Positions 7,828-17,535 of a DNA stretch of 64,000 nt are shown in pieces (position 1 is the first letter of the stretch; each line of letters begins with the position of its first letter). Source of the DNA: Micromonospora yangpuensis (lineage in GTDB: Bacteria; Actinomycetota; Actinomycetes; Mycobacteriales; Micromonosporaceae); the NCBI RefSeq assembly GCF_900091615.1, contig NZ_FMIA01000002.1:6076001-6140000 (forward strand). The letters run 5' to 3'. A program made the position numbers and the translations under genes. The notes below the pieces were generated by a model, which was not told the origin of the DNA, made no database searches, and was given only the letters and a program-made list of their open reading frames with translations.

Positions 7828-8598
7828 GTGACGCGCTCGATCAGGGGATCCCGACGGGCGGCCGTGCTGCTGGCCGGTCTGGCGGCGACGACCAGCCTGG
7901 CGGCGGGCTGCGGCACCGGCCAGGTCTCGGAGACGGCCAACAAGGTGCCGTCGGTCCAGGGCGTGAACATCCAGACCCCCGACGACGGCTTCAAGATCCG
8001 CGGCCTGGTCGTGGCGTACCCCGACGGCGAGGGCTACTCCGCCGGAGCGAACGCCCCGCTGAGCGCGATCCTCTACAACGACACCGCCAGCCCGGTCACC
8101 GTCACCGTCAGCACCGACAGTGCCCGGGAGGTCGTGCTGGTCGGCGGGGCGAACGCCACGGCCAACCCGACGCCCTCGCAGTCCCCGGGCAGCCCGCCCT
8201 CGCCCGGCCAGACCGCCAGTGGAGAGGCATCGCCGTCACCGGAGGGGTCCGCGTCGCCCGAGGGGTCCGCGTCGCCGACCCCGGCGGGCAGCGAGTCGGC
8301 CTCGCCCGGCCCGGACGAGTCGGCCTCGCCCAGCCCGTCCGGTCCCGCCGGGGCGCCGGCCCGCTTCGAGATCCCGGCACTGAGCTACCTGCAGCTCACC
8401 GGGGGCGACGCCGGCCAGCTCCAGTTGGTCGGTCTGAACGAGGCGCTGCGCGCCGGCCAGCAGGTGAACCTGGTCTTCGACCTCGGCAACGGCCAGACCC
8501 TCAGCACCCCGGCACCGGTCGCCGTGCCGCTCACCCCGGCCGCACCGCCCTCGCCGATCATCGAGCGTGAGTTCGGTATCGAGGGCGAAGGACACTGA
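7828..8598 (+). CDS. Lipoprotein, LpqE-like
   Basis: This 256-aa lipoprotein has signal sequence and lipobox SLAAGC at about residue 26, so it is exported and lipid-anchored. Conserved regions flank a long Ser/Pro/Glu/Ala low-complexity segment (residues about 112-177). The body contains APLSAILYNDTASPVTVTV, a beta-sandwich-like stretch. The gene sits directly before radA and disA as lpqE does in mycobacteria, which supports the assignment; function in that family is unsettled. The GTG at 7828 follows GAGGAGGA 5-12 nt upstream; earlier in-frame starts would place a non-signal peptide first. Confidence 0.8.
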   Translation: MTRSIRGSRRAAVLLAGLAATTSLAAGCGTGQVSETANKVPSVQGVNIQTPDDGFKIRGLVVAYPDGEGYSAGANAPLSAILYNDTASPVTVTVSTDSAREVVLVGGANATANPTPSQSPGSPPSPGQTASGEASPSPEGSASPEGSASPTPAGSESASPGPDESASPSPSGPAGAPARFEIPALSYLQLTGGDAGQLQLVGLNEALRAGQQVNLVFDLGNGQTLSTPAPVAVPLTPAAPPSPIIEREFGIEGEGH

Positions 8599-8624
8599 CC
8601 TCCGGATCCGTACCGTTCGACCGA

Positions 8625-8659
8625 CCGCCGGCGTGGTGACCACCACGCCGGCGGTTTTT
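8625..8659 (+). terminator. Rho-independent terminator after the lpqE-like gene
   Basis: A 14-bp GC stem (CCGCCGGCGTGGTG paired with CACCACGCCGGCGG, separated by AC) is followed by TTTTT. It ends 17 bp before the radA -10 element. Confidence 0.9.
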
Positions 8660-8675
8660 GGTCGTAGCGGACGGA

Positions 8676-8681
8676 TAGCGT
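8676..8681 (+). promoter_or_regulatory. -10 hexamer TAGCGT of leaderless radA
   Basis: TAGCGT is followed by 7 nt and the GTG at 8689, immediately after the terminator of the previous gene, so radA probably has its own leaderless promoter. Confidence 0.55.
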
Positions 8682-8688
8682 TCTGGTC

Positions 8689-10170
8689 GTGACGACCTCT
8701 CGATCGAGCCTGCCAGCGGGCGGCCCGGCCGCCGGCCGGGCAAAGAGCGGCACGGCCATGGGCCGCAGCCGGGCCGGTGGCCGGGAGCCCCGCCCGGCGT
8801 ACGAGTGCGACGCCTGCGGCCACCAGCCCCCCAAGTGGGTGGGGCGCTGCCCGGAGTGCGGCGAGTGGGGCTCGGTGGTCGAGTCGACGGTGACCGGCCC
8901 GACGGTGGCCGGACGGGTGGTCAGCTCCCGGATGCCGGCCGAGCCGGCCCGCCCGATCGCCACCATCAGCGCGGCACCGGCTCGGGCCCGGCCCACCGGC
9001 GTCAGCGAGCTGGACCGGGTCCTCGGCGGCGGGCTGGTCCCCGGCGCGGTGGTGCTGCTGGCCGGTGAGCCCGGCGTCGGCAAGTCGACCCTGCTGCTCG
9101 ACGTGGCCCAGCAGTGGGCGGCCGGCGCGGGCAGCCCGTCCCTGGTGGTCAGCGGCGAGGAGTCGGTCAGCCAGGTGCGGTTGCGTGCCGAGCGGATGGG
9201 CGCCCTGCACGAGCAGCTCTACCTGGCCGCCGAGAGCGACCTGAGCGCGGTGCTGGGCCATCTGGACGCGGTCGAGCCGGGTCTGCTGGTGCTCGACTCG
9301 GTGCAGACCATCTCCACCACCGGCACCGAGGGGGTGCCGGGCGGGGTCACCCAGGTCCGGGCGGTCACCGCCGCACTGGTCTCGGTGGCCAAGGAACGCG
9401 GCATCGCCACCGTGCTGGTCGGGCACGTGACCAAGGACGGTCAGGTGGCCGGCCCCCGGGTCCTGGAGCACCTGGTCGACGTGGTGCTGCACTTCGAGGG
9501 GGACAAGCACTCCTCGCTGCGGATGGTGCGCGGCGTGAAGAACCGCTTCGGCGCCGCCGACGAGGTGGGCTGCTTCGAGATGCACGAGGGGGGCATCAGC
9601 AGCCTGGCCGACCCGTCCGGGCTCTTCCTGACCCGCTACTCCGAGCCGGTGCCGGGCACCTGTGTCACGGTGGCCATGGAGGGGCGGCGGGCACTGGTCA
9701 CCGAGGTGCAGGCGCTGATCGGCGCGACCGTCGCCGGGTCGCCCCGACGGACGGTCTCCGGGCTGGACGGTGCCCGGCTGGCGATGGTGCTGGCGGTGCT
9801 CCAACGGCGTACCGAGCGGTTGACGCTGCACGACCGGGAGGTCTTCGCCGCCACCGTGGGAGGCATCCGGGTGGTGGAGCCGGCCGCCGACCTCGCCGTC
9901 GCCCTCGCCGTCGCCTCCGGCGGGCTCAACCTGGCCATCGACCCGCACCTGGTGGCCATCGGCGAGGTCGGACTGACCGGGGAGGTACGCCGGGTCGGTG
10001 CGGTTCCCCGGCGGCTGGCCGAGGCGGCCCGGCTCGGCTTCCGCTTCGCGCTCGTGCCGCCCGGGTGCGGGCCGGAGTCGACCGGGGCCGGCCCGGAGAA
10101 CATGCGAGTGGTGGAGGTCACCCACCTGCGGGCCGCGTTGCAGGCGGCCGCTCGGGCGTCGGCCGGGTGA
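8689..10170 (+). CDS. radA: DNA repair protein RadA (Sms)
   Basis: RadA is a RecA-like, DnaB-type branch-migration helicase acting in homologous recombination. The 493-aa protein has the zinc finger (Cys40, Cys43, Cys54, Cys57), Walker A GEPGVGKST at 126-134, Walker B LLVLDSVQT, the family-defining KNRFG motif at 284-288 and a Lon-protease-like C-terminal domain. GTG 8689 is preferred because a -10 hexamer ends 7 nt upstream. ATG 8758 is an alternative that would remove 23 unconserved residues. It lies upstream of disA; in Bacillus RadA restrains DisA c-di-AMP synthesis, and the pairing here fits that link. Confidence 0.96.
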   Translation: MTTSRSSLPAGGPAAGRAKSGTAMGRSRAGGREPRPAYECDACGHQPPKWVGRCPECGEWGSVVESTVTGPTVAGRVVSSRMPAEPARPIATISAAPARARPTGVSELDRVLGGGLVPGAVVLLAGEPGVGKSTLLLDVAQQWAAGAGSPSLVVSGEESVSQVRLRAERMGALHEQLYLAAESDLSAVLGHLDAVEPGLLVLDSVQTISTTGTEGVPGGVTQVRAVTAALVSVAKERGIATVLVGHVTKDGQVAGPRVLEHLVDVVLHFEGDKHSSLRMVRGVKNRFGAADEVGCFEMHEGGISSLADPSGLFLTRYSEPVPGTCVTVAMEGRRALVTEVQALIGATVAGSPRRTVSGLDGARLAMVLAVLQRRTERLTLHDREVFAATVGGIRVVEPAADLAVALAVASGGLNLAIDPHLVAIGEVGLTGEVRRVGAVPRRLAEAARLGFRFALVPPGCGPESTGAGPENMRVVEVTHLRAALQAAARASAG

Positions 10171-10253
10171 ACTGTCCGGGTACGTCGACGAGAAAGGGCC
10201 GGTCAGGTGACGCATCACAGTAACCGCGACAGCACCCAACGCAGGGCGTTCCG

Positions 10254-10259
10254 TAGACT
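10254..10259 (+). promoter_or_regulatory. -10 hexamer TAGACT of leaderless disA
   Basis: TAGACT precedes GTG 10266 by 6 nt. The alternative GTG at 10260 touches the hexamer and would be too close, so this element decides the start. Confidence 0.55.
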
Positions 10260-10265
10260 GTGCCC

Positions 10266-11450
10266 GTGCCGACCGACCGCGATGCCACCAAGCCTGCCGG
10301 CGCGACACCTCACGTCCGTACGGGTGCCGTGGGTTCGCCCACCCGTCCCATCAGCGTCAGCGTGACCGGCGGTTCCGCCGGCACCGGCGGCGACCCGCTC
10401 CGCGCCAATCTGGCCCTGATGGCGCCGGGCACCGCGCTGCGCGACGGCCTGGAACGGATCCTGCGCGGCCGCACCGGCGCGTTGATCGTCCTCGGCTACG
10501 ACAAGGTCGTCGACCAGATCTGCACCGGCGGCTTCCCGATGGACGTCGAGTTCTCCGCCACCCGGGTCCGGGAGCTGTGCAAGATGGACGGCGCGGTGGT
10601 GCTCTCCAGCGACGGCACCCGGATCGTCCAGGCCGGCGTGCACCTGATGCCGGACCCGTCGATCCCCACCGAGGAGTCCGGCACCCGGCACCGCACCGCC
10701 GAGCGGGTGGCCCGGCAGACCGGCTATCCGGTCATCTCGGTCAGCCAGTCGATGCGGATCATCAGCCTCTACGTCAACGGCCAGCGGCACGTGCTTGACG
10801 ACTCGGCGGCCATCCTGTCCCGGGCCAACCAGGCCCTGGCCACCCTGGAGCGCTACAAGCTCCGGCTGGACGAGGTCTCCGGCACGCTCTCCGCCCTGGA
10901 GATCGAGGACCTGGTCACCGTCCGGGACGCGGTGGCCGTGGTGCAGCGGTTGGAGATGGTCCGGCGGATCGCCGACGAGATCGCCGGCTACGTGGTCGAG
11001 TTGGGCACCGACGGTCGGCTGCTCGCCCTTCAGCTCGACGAGCTGATGGCCGGCGTGGACGCCGACCGCACCCTGGTCATCCGGGACTATCTGCCCACCG
11101 GCCGCAAGTCCCGCACCCTGGACGAGGCACTGGTCGAGCTGGACCTGCTCGGTGCCACCGAGCTGATCGACCTGGTGGCGGTGGCGAAGGCGATCGGCTA
11201 CCCGTCGGTCTCGGATGCCCTGGACGCGGCGGTCAGCCCGCGCGGCTTCCGTCTGCTGGCCAAGGTGCCGCGCCTGCCGGTGCCGATCGTCGACCGGCTG
11301 GTGGTGCACTTCGGCAGCCTGCAACGACTGCTCGGCGCGACCGTCGAGGACCTGCAGGCCGTCGACGGCGTCGGCGACGCCCGGGCCCGTGGGGTCCGGG
11401 AGGGCCTCTCCCGGCTCGCCGAGGCGTCCATCCTGGAACGGTACGTCTGA
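10266..11450 (+). CDS. disA: DNA integrity scanning diadenylate cyclase DisA
   Basis: DisA is an octameric c-di-AMP synthase that scans DNA and is inhibited by branched structures. The 394-aa product contains the DAC catalytic motifs [11 protein letters not shown] (DGA at about 108-110) and RHRTAE (about 141-146). A central helical spine (YKLRLDEV onwards) follows, then a C-terminal helix-hairpin-helix DNA-binding domain ([21 protein letters not shown]). An N-terminal extension of about 45 residues is longer than in Bacillus. GTG 10266 is chosen from its position 6 nt after a -10 hexamer. A separate start 95 bp after radA suggests independent transcription. Confidence 0.96.
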   Translation: MPTDRDATKPAGATPHVRTGAVGSPTRPISVSVTGGSAGTGGDPLRANLALMAPGTALRDGLERILRGRTGALIVLGYDKVVDQICTGGFPMDVEFSATRVRELCKMDGAVVLSSDGTRIVQAGVHLMPDPSIPTEESGTRHRTAERVARQTGYPVISVSQSMRIISLYVNGQRHVLDDSAAILSRANQALATLERYKLRLDEVSGTLSALEIEDLVTVRDAVAVVQRLEMVRRIADEIAGYVVELGTDGRLLALQLDELMAGVDADRTLVIRDYLPTGRKSRTLDEALVELDLLGATELIDLVAVAKAIGYPSVSDALDAAVSPRGFRLLAKVPRLPVPIVDRLVVHFGSLQRLLGATVEDLQAVDGVGDARARGVREGLSRLAEASILERYV

Positions 11451-11503
11451 GGACGCCGGCTCCGGCACCGGACGCGACGGACCGCGCGTCGGGGTGTCGT
11501 CGA

Positions 11504-11557
11504 CGGCGGCCCGGTTCCGCGCGCTGCCGGCGGCGGCCCGGTTCCGCGCGCTGCCGG
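11504..11557. repeat. Two perfect 27-bp tandem repeats
   Basis: The 24-base core beginning CGGCGGCCCGG and ending GCGCGCTGC occurs at 11504-11527 and 11531-11554, each followed by CGG. The repeats lie in the 182-bp spacer between convergent disA and the next minus-strand gene. Confidence 0.8.
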
Positions 11558-11632
11558 CGGCGGGCCGGGGCCCGGCGTCGGCCGGCGGCGTGCCGGGATC
11601 CGGCGTCGCTGACGGTCGGGCCAGGGCCGGGG

Positions 11633-12463
11633 TCAGCTCTCGACGATGGTGAGTCGCACCGGGTCACTCAGCTTGGTGCCGAGCCGACCGAAGAGCTGGT
11701 ACGACCCGGCCTTCGCGAAGGGGCCGGCGGCCAGCCCGTCGGCGCACCGGGTGGTGTCCCGACCGTTCCAGGCGACCCGGTAGGCCCGTTCGAAACCGGG
11801 GGCGAAGGACTGCACGTCGGAGCCCTTGGCCAGACCGCAGGTGTCGGACGACCAGACCCGCTCCGCGCCGGCCTTGATGAACAGCTCCTGGAGATCGGCG
11901 CCGACGTCGCGGTTACAGGTCCGCTCCGACAGGTTCTTGATCTTGATCTCCAGATCGACCACGGTGCCGCTGCGGGCCTCCGTCGGTGCCGCCACCGGGG
12001 TCACCACGATCTCGGCGTCGGTGCAGCCACCGTCGCTCGCCGGGGCCACCGGCCCTCCGGGGCCGCCCGAGTCGCCCGAGCCCGAGTCCCCCGACCCACC
12101 CTGGCTGCCCGAACCACCGGGCCCCGAACCACCGGGCCCCGAGCCGCCCGGGGCGGCACCGGGCCCGGCACCGTCCGATCCGGAACCGCCCGGACCCGCG
12201 CCGCCCGGACCGGCACCGCCCGGATCGCCCTCGCCGCCGGGGCCTCCCGGCGCCTCCGGGCCCGCGGAGGGCCCGCCGGTCTGCGGGGTCAGCACCGATT
12301 CGGTAGGCGCCGGAGACGGCCCACCCTCCGGTGTCCCGGCGGTGTTGTCCGACCGGTCGCAGGAATAGAGCAGCACAATCAGGAGAAGAAGCCCCGCTCC
12401 GAGTACGACGGCGCGACGCCGCCAGTAAACGGCGGATGGCAGGGGACCGACCGTCAGACGCAT
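11633..12463 (-). CDS. Membrane-anchored protein with collagen-like Gly/Pro linker
   Basis: This 276-aa type II-like membrane protein has a short basic N-terminus, one helix (VVLGAGLLLLIVLLYSC) and a Pro/Gly region of about 110 residues with runs of GPGG[AS] triplets resembling bacterial collagen-like stalks. A C-terminal folded domain begins CTDAEIVVTPVAAP and contains paired Cys (RTCNRD, SDTCGLA, RCADGLA) with strand-rich sequence. It occupies the place of the mycobacterial membrane gene Rv3587c next to disA. Start ATG 12463 has GGGGGC just upstream. The C-terminal domain probably sits beyond the peptidoglycan; its ligand is unknown. Confidence 0.8.
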   Translation of the reverse strand: MRLTVGPLPSAVYWRRRAVVLGAGLLLLIVLLYSCDRSDNTAGTPEGGPSPAPTESVLTPQTGGPSAGPEAPGGPGGEGDPGGAGPGGAGPGGSGSDGAGPGAAPGGSGPGGSGPGGSGSQGGSGDSGSGDSGGPGGPVAPASDGGCTDAEIVVTPVAAPTEARSGTVVDLEIKIKNLSERTCNRDVGADLQELFIKAGAERVWSSDTCGLAKGSDVQSFAPGFERAYRVAWNGRDTTRCADGLAAGPFAKAGSYQLFGRLGTKLSDPVRLTIVES

Positions 12464-12567
12464 GATGCCCCCACGGTAGCGGCGTACCGCACCCGCGTCC
12501 GGCAGGACGCGCCGGACCACCGACGCCTCACCGCGACGACCTTCCACTCACGACCCGGCCGCCCCCC

Positions 12568-13116
12568 TCACAGGTACACCTTGCGCTGGTGGATCGCGTG
12601 CGCCCCGGCCACCCGGTCGAGGAAGAGCAGACCGGCACAGTGGTCGATCTCGTGCTGCAACGCCCGCGCCTCGAAGGCGTCGGTCACCAGCCGGACCGTC
12701 CGACCGGCACCCGGCAGTTCACCCTCCACCACGAGCCGGCTGGCCCGCTTGACGTCCCCGGTCAGGTCGGGCACCGACATGCAGCCCTCCCGGCCGGCCT
12801 TCCAGCGGGTCGCCTCGACCACCCGGGCGTTGCAGAGCACGAAGGTGCCGTGCACCGTCACCGCCTTCGGGTGCCCGGTCACGTCGACCGCGAAGACCTG
12901 TGCCGCGACCCCGATCTGCGGCGCGGCCAGCCCGACGCAGCCCGGTGCCACCCGCATGGTGGCGACCAGGTCGGCGGCGAGCCGTACCGTCTCCGCCGAG
13001 TTCGGGTCGACCTCGGCGCCCGCCCGGCTGAGCACCGGCTCGGGGGCGCAGACCACCGGCCGTACCTCCCCCGGGACCGCCAGCGCCTGCGGGGTCCAGT
13101 CACCGAGGCCGGTCAC
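12568..13116 (-). CDS. def: Peptide deformylase
   Basis: This metallohydrolase removes the formyl group from nascent peptides at the ribosome exit. The 182-aa protein has motif 1 CVGLAAPQIG (the usual first Gly is Cys), motif 2 REGCMSVP with the metal-ligand Cys, and motif 3 QHEIDHCAGLLFLDR with the HExxH metal site. The GTG start at 13116 overlaps the stop of the upstream ACT-domain gene by 4 nt (GTGA), so translation is coupled. Product length is normal for the actinobacterial type. Confidence 0.95.
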   Translation of the reverse strand: MTGLGDWTPQALAVPGEVRPVVCAPEPVLSRAGAEVDPNSAETVRLAADLVATMRVAPGCVGLAAPQIGVAAQVFAVDVTGHPKAVTVHGTFVLCNARVVEATRWKAGREGCMSVPDLTGDVKRASRLVVEGELPGAGRTVRLVTDAFEARALQHEIDHCAGLLFLDRVAGAHAIHQRKVYL

Positions 13117-13625
13117 AGCAGATCCGGGTCGGCCGGCCGGAGGGTCGCCTCGACACCCAGCTCGGCGGCGGTCCGGGTCAGCTGCGCGGTCAGCTCCGAA
13201 GCGGTCCCCGACGGCAGCTCCACCTCGGCGACCACCACGTAGAGCGAACCGGCCAACCGGGTACTGAGATCGGTGACGTTGCCTCCGGCTTCGGCGATGA
13301 CCCGGGTCATCGCCGCGACGATGCCCATCCGGTCGGCGCCGTGCACCGCCAGCACGTACGGCTCACCGGCCGGTGCGGTGACCCCGTCCGGCGTGACCGC
13401 GCGTACGGTCGCCAGGAGCTGACCGTCGGCGGCGAGCGGGGCCAACGCGGCCTCGGCCTCGGCGGCGGTCGGGCCGACACAGATCAGGGTCATCGCGAAG
13501 TGCCCGCGTAGCCGGGTCATGGTGGAGTCGGTCAGGTTGGCACCGAGCCGGGCGAGCACCTCGGCGACGTCGGCCACGATGCCGGGCCGGTCCCGGCCGA
13601 TGACAGTGATCGCGAGCTGGTTCAT
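13113..13625 (-). CDS. Double ACT-domain protein (GcvR-like)
   Basis: The 170-aa product is two consecutive ACT domains: LAITVIGRDRPGIVADVAEVL at the N-terminus and VLAVHGADRMGIVAAMTRVI in the middle. Each has the D-R-x-G-I ligand-loop signature. Such stand-alone double-ACT proteins are regulators or amino-acid sensors (GcvR type); no catalytic domain is attached. It overlaps peptide deformylase by 4 nt and diverges from mutY across 96 bp. Which amino acid it binds is not evident. Confidence 0.88.
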   Translation of the reverse strand: MNQLAITVIGRDRPGIVADVAEVLARLGANLTDSTMTRLRGHFAMTLICVGPTAAEAEAALAPLAADGQLLATVRAVTPDGVTAPAGEPYVLAVHGADRMGIVAAMTRVIAEAGGNVTDLSTRLAGSLYVVVAEVELPSGTASELTAQLTRTAAELGVEATLRPADPDLL

Positions 13626-13721
13626 TGGGGCATTCTCCCCGAACCGTCCGACCAGCCGGCGACGCCCCCGTCCGGCCCGCCCATCCTGCGGGAAGGTGGG
13701 CCGTGACATCATCGACGCGCG

Positions 13722-14627
13722 ATGTCTGAGCCAACGTTCGCCACCCTGGTCAGCCGGTGGTACTCCGAAACCGCCCGGGACCTGCCGTGGCGCCACCCCG
13801 GCGTGTCGCCGTGGGCAATCCTGGTCAGCGAGGTCATGCTCCAGCAGACGCCGGTGGTCCGGGTGGTGCCGGCCTGGCAGGCGTGGCTGGAGCGCTGGCC
13901 CACCCCCGCCGCGCTGGCCGAGGACACCCCGGCGGAGGCCATCCGGATGTGGGGGCGGCTCGGCTACCCCCGCCGGGCGGTCCGGTTGCGCGAGTGTGCG
14001 GTGGCGATCGTCGAACGGCACGCCGGAGTGGTACCGGACCGGTTGGACCAGCTTCTGGCGCTACCCGGGGTGGGCACCTACACGGCGCGGGCGGTGGCGA
14101 CGTTCGCGTACGGGCAGCGGCACCCGGTGGTCGACACGAACGTGCGTCGGGTGGTCTGCCGGGCCATCGCCGGGGAACCGGACGCCGGGCCCACCACCCG
14201 CCCCGCCGACCTGGTCGCCACCGAGGAGCTGCTCCCCGTCGAGCCGGCCGACGCGGCGCTGGCCAGTGCGGCCATCATGGAGCTGGGCGCGGTGCTCTGC
14301 GTGGCCCGGTCGCCCCGCTGCGACCGCTGCCCGGTGGCCTCGATCTGCGCGTGGCGGACCTCCGGCCAGGCCGCCCCGACCGGCCCGAGCCGCCGCCCCC
14401 AGCGGTACGCCGGCACCGATCGACAGGTACGCGGTCTGCTGCTGGGCGTACTCCGGGAGACCACCGGCCCGGTCGACCGGCAGCGGCTCGACCAGGTGTG
14501 GGCCGACGACGTGCAACGGGCCCGAGCGCTGGCCGGACTGGTCACCGACGGGCTGGTCGAGCCGGTCGGGACGGCGTCGTTCCGGCTGGCCGGCGACGGC
14601 GGCCCGCCCGCGCCGGCCGTGGTCTGA
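13722..14627 (+). CDS. mutY: A/G-specific adenine glycosylase MutY
   Basis: MutY excises adenine opposite 8-oxoguanine. The 301-aa protein has SEVMLQQTPVVRV with the catalytic Glu, the helix-hairpin-helix LPGVGTYTARAVATFA, VDTNVRRV with the catalytic Asp, and a complete iron-sulphur cluster loop with Cys spacing 6-2-5 (C-VARSPR-C-DR-C-PVASI-C). The C-terminal NUDIX-like domain of E. coli MutY is reduced to about 75 residues, as in other actinobacterial forms of about 300 aa. It converges on clpC, with a shared palindromic terminator between them. Confidence 0.95.
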   Translation: MSEPTFATLVSRWYSETARDLPWRHPGVSPWAILVSEVMLQQTPVVRVVPAWQAWLERWPTPAALAEDTPAEAIRMWGRLGYPRRAVRLRECAVAIVERHAGVVPDRLDQLLALPGVGTYTARAVATFAYGQRHPVVDTNVRRVVCRAIAGEPDAGPTTRPADLVATEELLPVEPADAALASAAIMELGAVLCVARSPRCDRCPVASICAWRTSGQAAPTGPSRRPQRYAGTDRQVRGLLLGVLRETTGPVDRQRLDQVWADDVQRARALAGLVTDGLVEPVGTASFRLAGDGGPPAPAVV

Positions 14628-14639
14628 CCGCTTCACGGA

Positions 14640-14685
14640 GAACGGCGTCGGCCCGGTGGCAGCTGCCACCGGGCCGACGCCGTTC
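14640..14685. terminator. Perfect 46-bp palindrome between convergent mutY and clpC
   Basis: GAACGGCGTCGGCCCGGTGG on the left arm is exactly mirrored on the right, with the centre at AG|CT and no unpaired bases. It can form a 20-plus bp hairpin on either transcript, so it is probably a bidirectional terminator despite lacking a T-run. Confidence 0.85.
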
Positions 14686-14696
14686 AGTCGTTCGCC

Positions 14697-17228
14697 CTAC
14701 TCGTCCGCACCTGCCGCGGCCGTGCCGCCCAGGTCGGCCGGGACGGCGTCCGGAACCTCCACCGGCTTGTCCGCGCCCGTGAAGATGAGCTTGGACTTGT
14801 CGATGTCCTCCGGGTCACCCTCGCAGTCCACCACGACGATCTGACCCGGGGTCAGCTCGTTGAAGAGGATCCGCTCGGAGAGGTTGTCCTCGATGTCGCG
14901 CTGGATCGTGCGACGCAGTGGACGCGCTCCGAGCACCGGGTCGAAGCCCTTCTTCGACAGGTACTTCTTGGCGTTGTCGGTCAGCTCCAGACCCATGTCC
15001 TTGTTGCGGAGCTGGGTCTCGATCCGCTGGATCATGATGTCGACGATCTGCAGGATCTCGTTCTGGCGGAGCTGGTGGAAGACGATGGTGTCGTCGATCC
15101 GGTTCAGGAACTCGGGCCGGAAGTGCTGCTTGAGCTCGTCGTTTACCTTCTGCTTCATCCGCTCGTAGTTGGAGTCCGAGTCCTCGGACGCCTGGAAACC
15201 GAGCGACACCGCCTTGGCCACGTCCCGGGTGCCCAGGTTGGTGGTCAGGATGATGACGGTGTTCTTGAAGTCCACGATCCGGCCCTGGCCGTCGGTGAGC
15301 CGACCGTCCTCCAGGATCTGGAGCAGGGTGTTGAAGACGTCCGGGTGGGCCTTCTCGATCTCGTCGAAGAGGACCACCGAGAACGGCCGACGCCGCACCT
15401 TCTCGGTCAGCTGGCCACCCTCGTCGTAGCCGACGTAGCCGGGAGGCGCACCGACCAGCCGGGAGACCGTGTACCGGTCGTGGAACTCCGACATGTCCAG
15501 CTGGATCAGAGCGTCCTCGGAGCCGAAGAGGAACTCGGCGAGCGCCTTGGAGAGCTCGGTCTTACCGACACCGGAGGGACCGGCGAAGATGAACGAGCCC
15601 GACGGGCGCTTCGGGTCCTTCAGGCCGGCCCGGGTCCGCCGGATCGCCTTCGAGACCGCCTTGACCGCGTCCTCCTGGCCGATGACGCGCTTGTGCAGCT
15701 CGTCCTCCATGCGCAGCAGGCGCGAGGTCTCCTCCTCGGTCAGCTTGTAGACCGGGATGCCGGTCCAGTTGCCGAGCACCTCGGCGATCTGCTCGTCGTC
15801 GACCTCGCTGACGACGTCCAGGTCACCGGCCTTCCACTCCTTCTCCCGCTGGGCCTTCTGGCCGAGCAGCTGCTTCTCCTTGTCGCGGAGCTGGGCGGCC
15901 CGCTCGAAGTCCTGCGCGTCGATCGCGGACTCCTTGTCCCGACGCACCTGGGCGATCCGCTCGTCGAAGTCACGCAGGTCCGGCGGAGCGGTCATCCGGC
16001 GGATCCGCATCCGGGCACCGGCCTCGTCGATCAGGTCGATCGCCTTGTCCGGCAGGAACCGGTCGGAGATGTACCGGTCGGCAAGGGTCGCCGCGGCCAC
16101 CAGCGCGGCGTCGGTGATGCTCACCCGGTGGTGCGCCTCGTACCGGTCACGCAGGCCCTTGAGGATCTCGATGGTGTGCGCCAGCGACGGCTCACCCACC
16201 TGGATCGGCTGGAACCGGCGCTCCAGCGCGGCGTCCTTCTCCAGGTGCTTGCGGTACTCGTCCAGGGTGGTCGCGCCGATGGTCTGCAGCTCGCCCCGGG
16301 CCAGCATCGGCTTGAGGATGCTCGCCGCGTCGATCGCGCCCTCGGCGGCACCCGCACCCACCAGGGTGTGGATCTCGTCGATGAACAGGATGATGTCGCC
16401 CCGGGTGCGGATCTCCTTGAGGACCTTCTTCAGGCGCTCCTCGAAGTCACCGCGGTAACGGGAACCGGCCACCAGTGCACCGAGGTCGAGCGTGTAGAGC
16501 TGCTTGTCCTTGAGCGTCTCGGGCACCTCGCCCTTGATGATCTTCTGGGACAGCCCCTCCACCACGGCGGTCTTGCCGACGCCGGGCTCACCGATCAGGA
16601 CCGGGTTGTTCTTGGTACGGCGGGAGAGCACCTGCATGACCCGCTCGATTTCCTTCTCGCGCCCGATGACCGGGTCGAGCTTGCCCTCGCGGGCGGCCTG
16701 GGTGAGGTTGCGGCCGAACTGGTCCAGCACCAGGCTGGTCGACGGCGCGGCCTCGCCCGGCGCGGCACCGGCGGCGGCCGGCTCCTTGCCCTGGTAGCCG
16801 GAGAGGAGCTGGATCACCTGCTGGCGGACCCGGTTGAGGTCGGCGCCGAGCTTGACCAGCACCTGGGCGGCGACGCCCTCGCCCTCACGGATCAGGCCGA
16901 GCAGGATGTGCTCGGTACCGATGTAGTTGTGGCCGAGCTGCAGCGCCTCACGCAGCGACAGCTCCAGCACCTTCTTGGCCCGCGGCGTGAACGGGATGTG
17001 CCCGCTCGGCGCCTGCTGACCCTGGCCGATGATCTCCTCGACCTGCTGGCGGACGCCCTCCAGGGAGATGCCGAGGCTCTCCAGAGCCTTGGCCGCGACG
17101 CCCTCACCCTCGTGGATCAGGCCCAGCAGGATGTGTTCCGTACCGATGTAGTTGTGGTTGAGCATCCGGGCCTCTTCTTGGGCCAGGACGACAACCCGTC
17201 GCGCTCGGTCGGTGAACCGCTCGAACAT
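14697..17228 (-). CDS. clpC: ATP-dependent Clp protease ATPase subunit ClpC
   Basis: ClpC is a hexameric AAA+ unfoldase that feeds substrates to ClpP. The 843-aa protein has two N-domain repeats, each with the sequence [14 protein letters not shown] (about residues 25-38 and 100-113). First Walker A GEPGVGKT lies at 213-220 and Walker [10 protein letters not shown] follows. A middle coiled-coil domain (residues about 415-470, rich in Lys/Glu) is typical of ClpC. Second Walker A GPSGVGKT lies near residue 550, followed by a sensor-2 region. ATG 17228 is the family start. A TAGAGT hexamer on the minus strand at 17322-17327 may be its -10. Length and sequence match mycobacterial ClpC1. Confidence 0.98.
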   Translation of the reverse strand: MFERFTDRARRVVVLAQEEARMLNHNYIGTEHILLGLIHEGEGVAAKALESLGISLEGVRQQVEEIIGQGQQAPSGHIPFTPRAKKVLELSLREALQLGHNYIGTEHILLGLIREGEGVAAQVLVKLGADLNRVRQQVIQLLSGYQGKEPAAAGAAPGEAAPSTSLVLDQFGRNLTQAAREGKLDPVIGREKEIERVMQVLSRRTKNNPVLIGEPGVGKTAVVEGLSQKIIKGEVPETLKDKQLYTLDLGALVAGSRYRGDFEERLKKVLKEIRTRGDIILFIDEIHTLVGAGAAEGAIDAASILKPMLARGELQTIGATTLDEYRKHLEKDAALERRFQPIQVGEPSLAHTIEILKGLRDRYEAHHRVSITDAALVAAATLADRYISDRFLPDKAIDLIDEAGARMRIRRMTAPPDLRDFDERIAQVRRDKESAIDAQDFERAAQLRDKEKQLLGQKAQREKEWKAGDLDVVSEVDDEQIAEVLGNWTGIPVYKLTEEETSRLLRMEDELHKRVIGQEDAVKAVSKAIRRTRAGLKDPKRPSGSFIFAGPSGVGKTELSKALAEFLFGSEDALIQLDMSEFHDRYTVSRLVGAPPGYVGYDEGGQLTEKVRRRPFSVVLFDEIEKAHPDVFNTLLQILEDGRLTDGQGRIVDFKNTVIILTTNLGTRDVAKAVSLGFQASEDSDSNYERMKQKVNDELKQHFRPEFLNRIDDTIVFHQLRQNEILQIVDIMIQRIETQLRNKDMGLELTDNAKKYLSKKGFDPVLGARPLRRTIQRDIEDNLSERILFNELTPGQIVVVDCEGDPEDIDKSKLIFTGADKPVEVPDAVPADLGGTAAAGADE

Positions 17229-17492
17229 GCCCTCGTGCTCCTCACGTGCCGTGCGCCTTGACCGTCAGAATCTTGGCGGGGCCGGTGCGCGGACGTCCGG
17301 GACGGGCGTCCGTGCCTCCTTACTCTATCGCCGCGGGCCGACTCCGCTGAGGTCGTGTGTCTCCGGCGGCCGCCGCTCGCGCGTCGTTTCACCCAACCGT
17401 CCGCGCTCAGGGCCTGTTCCGGGCCCTGCGGCTGTACGCGTAGAGCGAAATTCCGCGCGTCCGGTGGACGGGTGTCCGGGCACCCGCGTCGG

Positions 17493-17535
17493 TTGTCCAC
17501 AGGCTGTGGACAGACTTTCCACCGGCTGTGGACAA
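17493..17535. promoter_or_regulatory. Cluster of DnaA-box-like sites
   Basis: TTGTCCACA (17493-17501) and its inverse TGTGGACAA (17527-17535) are perfect matches to the actinobacterial DnaA box. Between them lie TGTGGACAG (17505-17513, one mismatch on the opposite strand) and TTTCCACCG (17516-17524, weaker). The first pair forms an inverted repeat TGTCCACA-ggc-TGTGGACA. Four sites in 43 bp suggest DnaA binding, for titration or for control of clpC about 265 bp downstream. Confidence 0.6.

Noticed and set aside
15075..17261. 728-codon plus-strand frame antisense to clpC
   Set aside because: Composition is the mirror of ClpC codons (Leu/Val/Asp-rich) with no family pattern; clpC on the other strand is certain.
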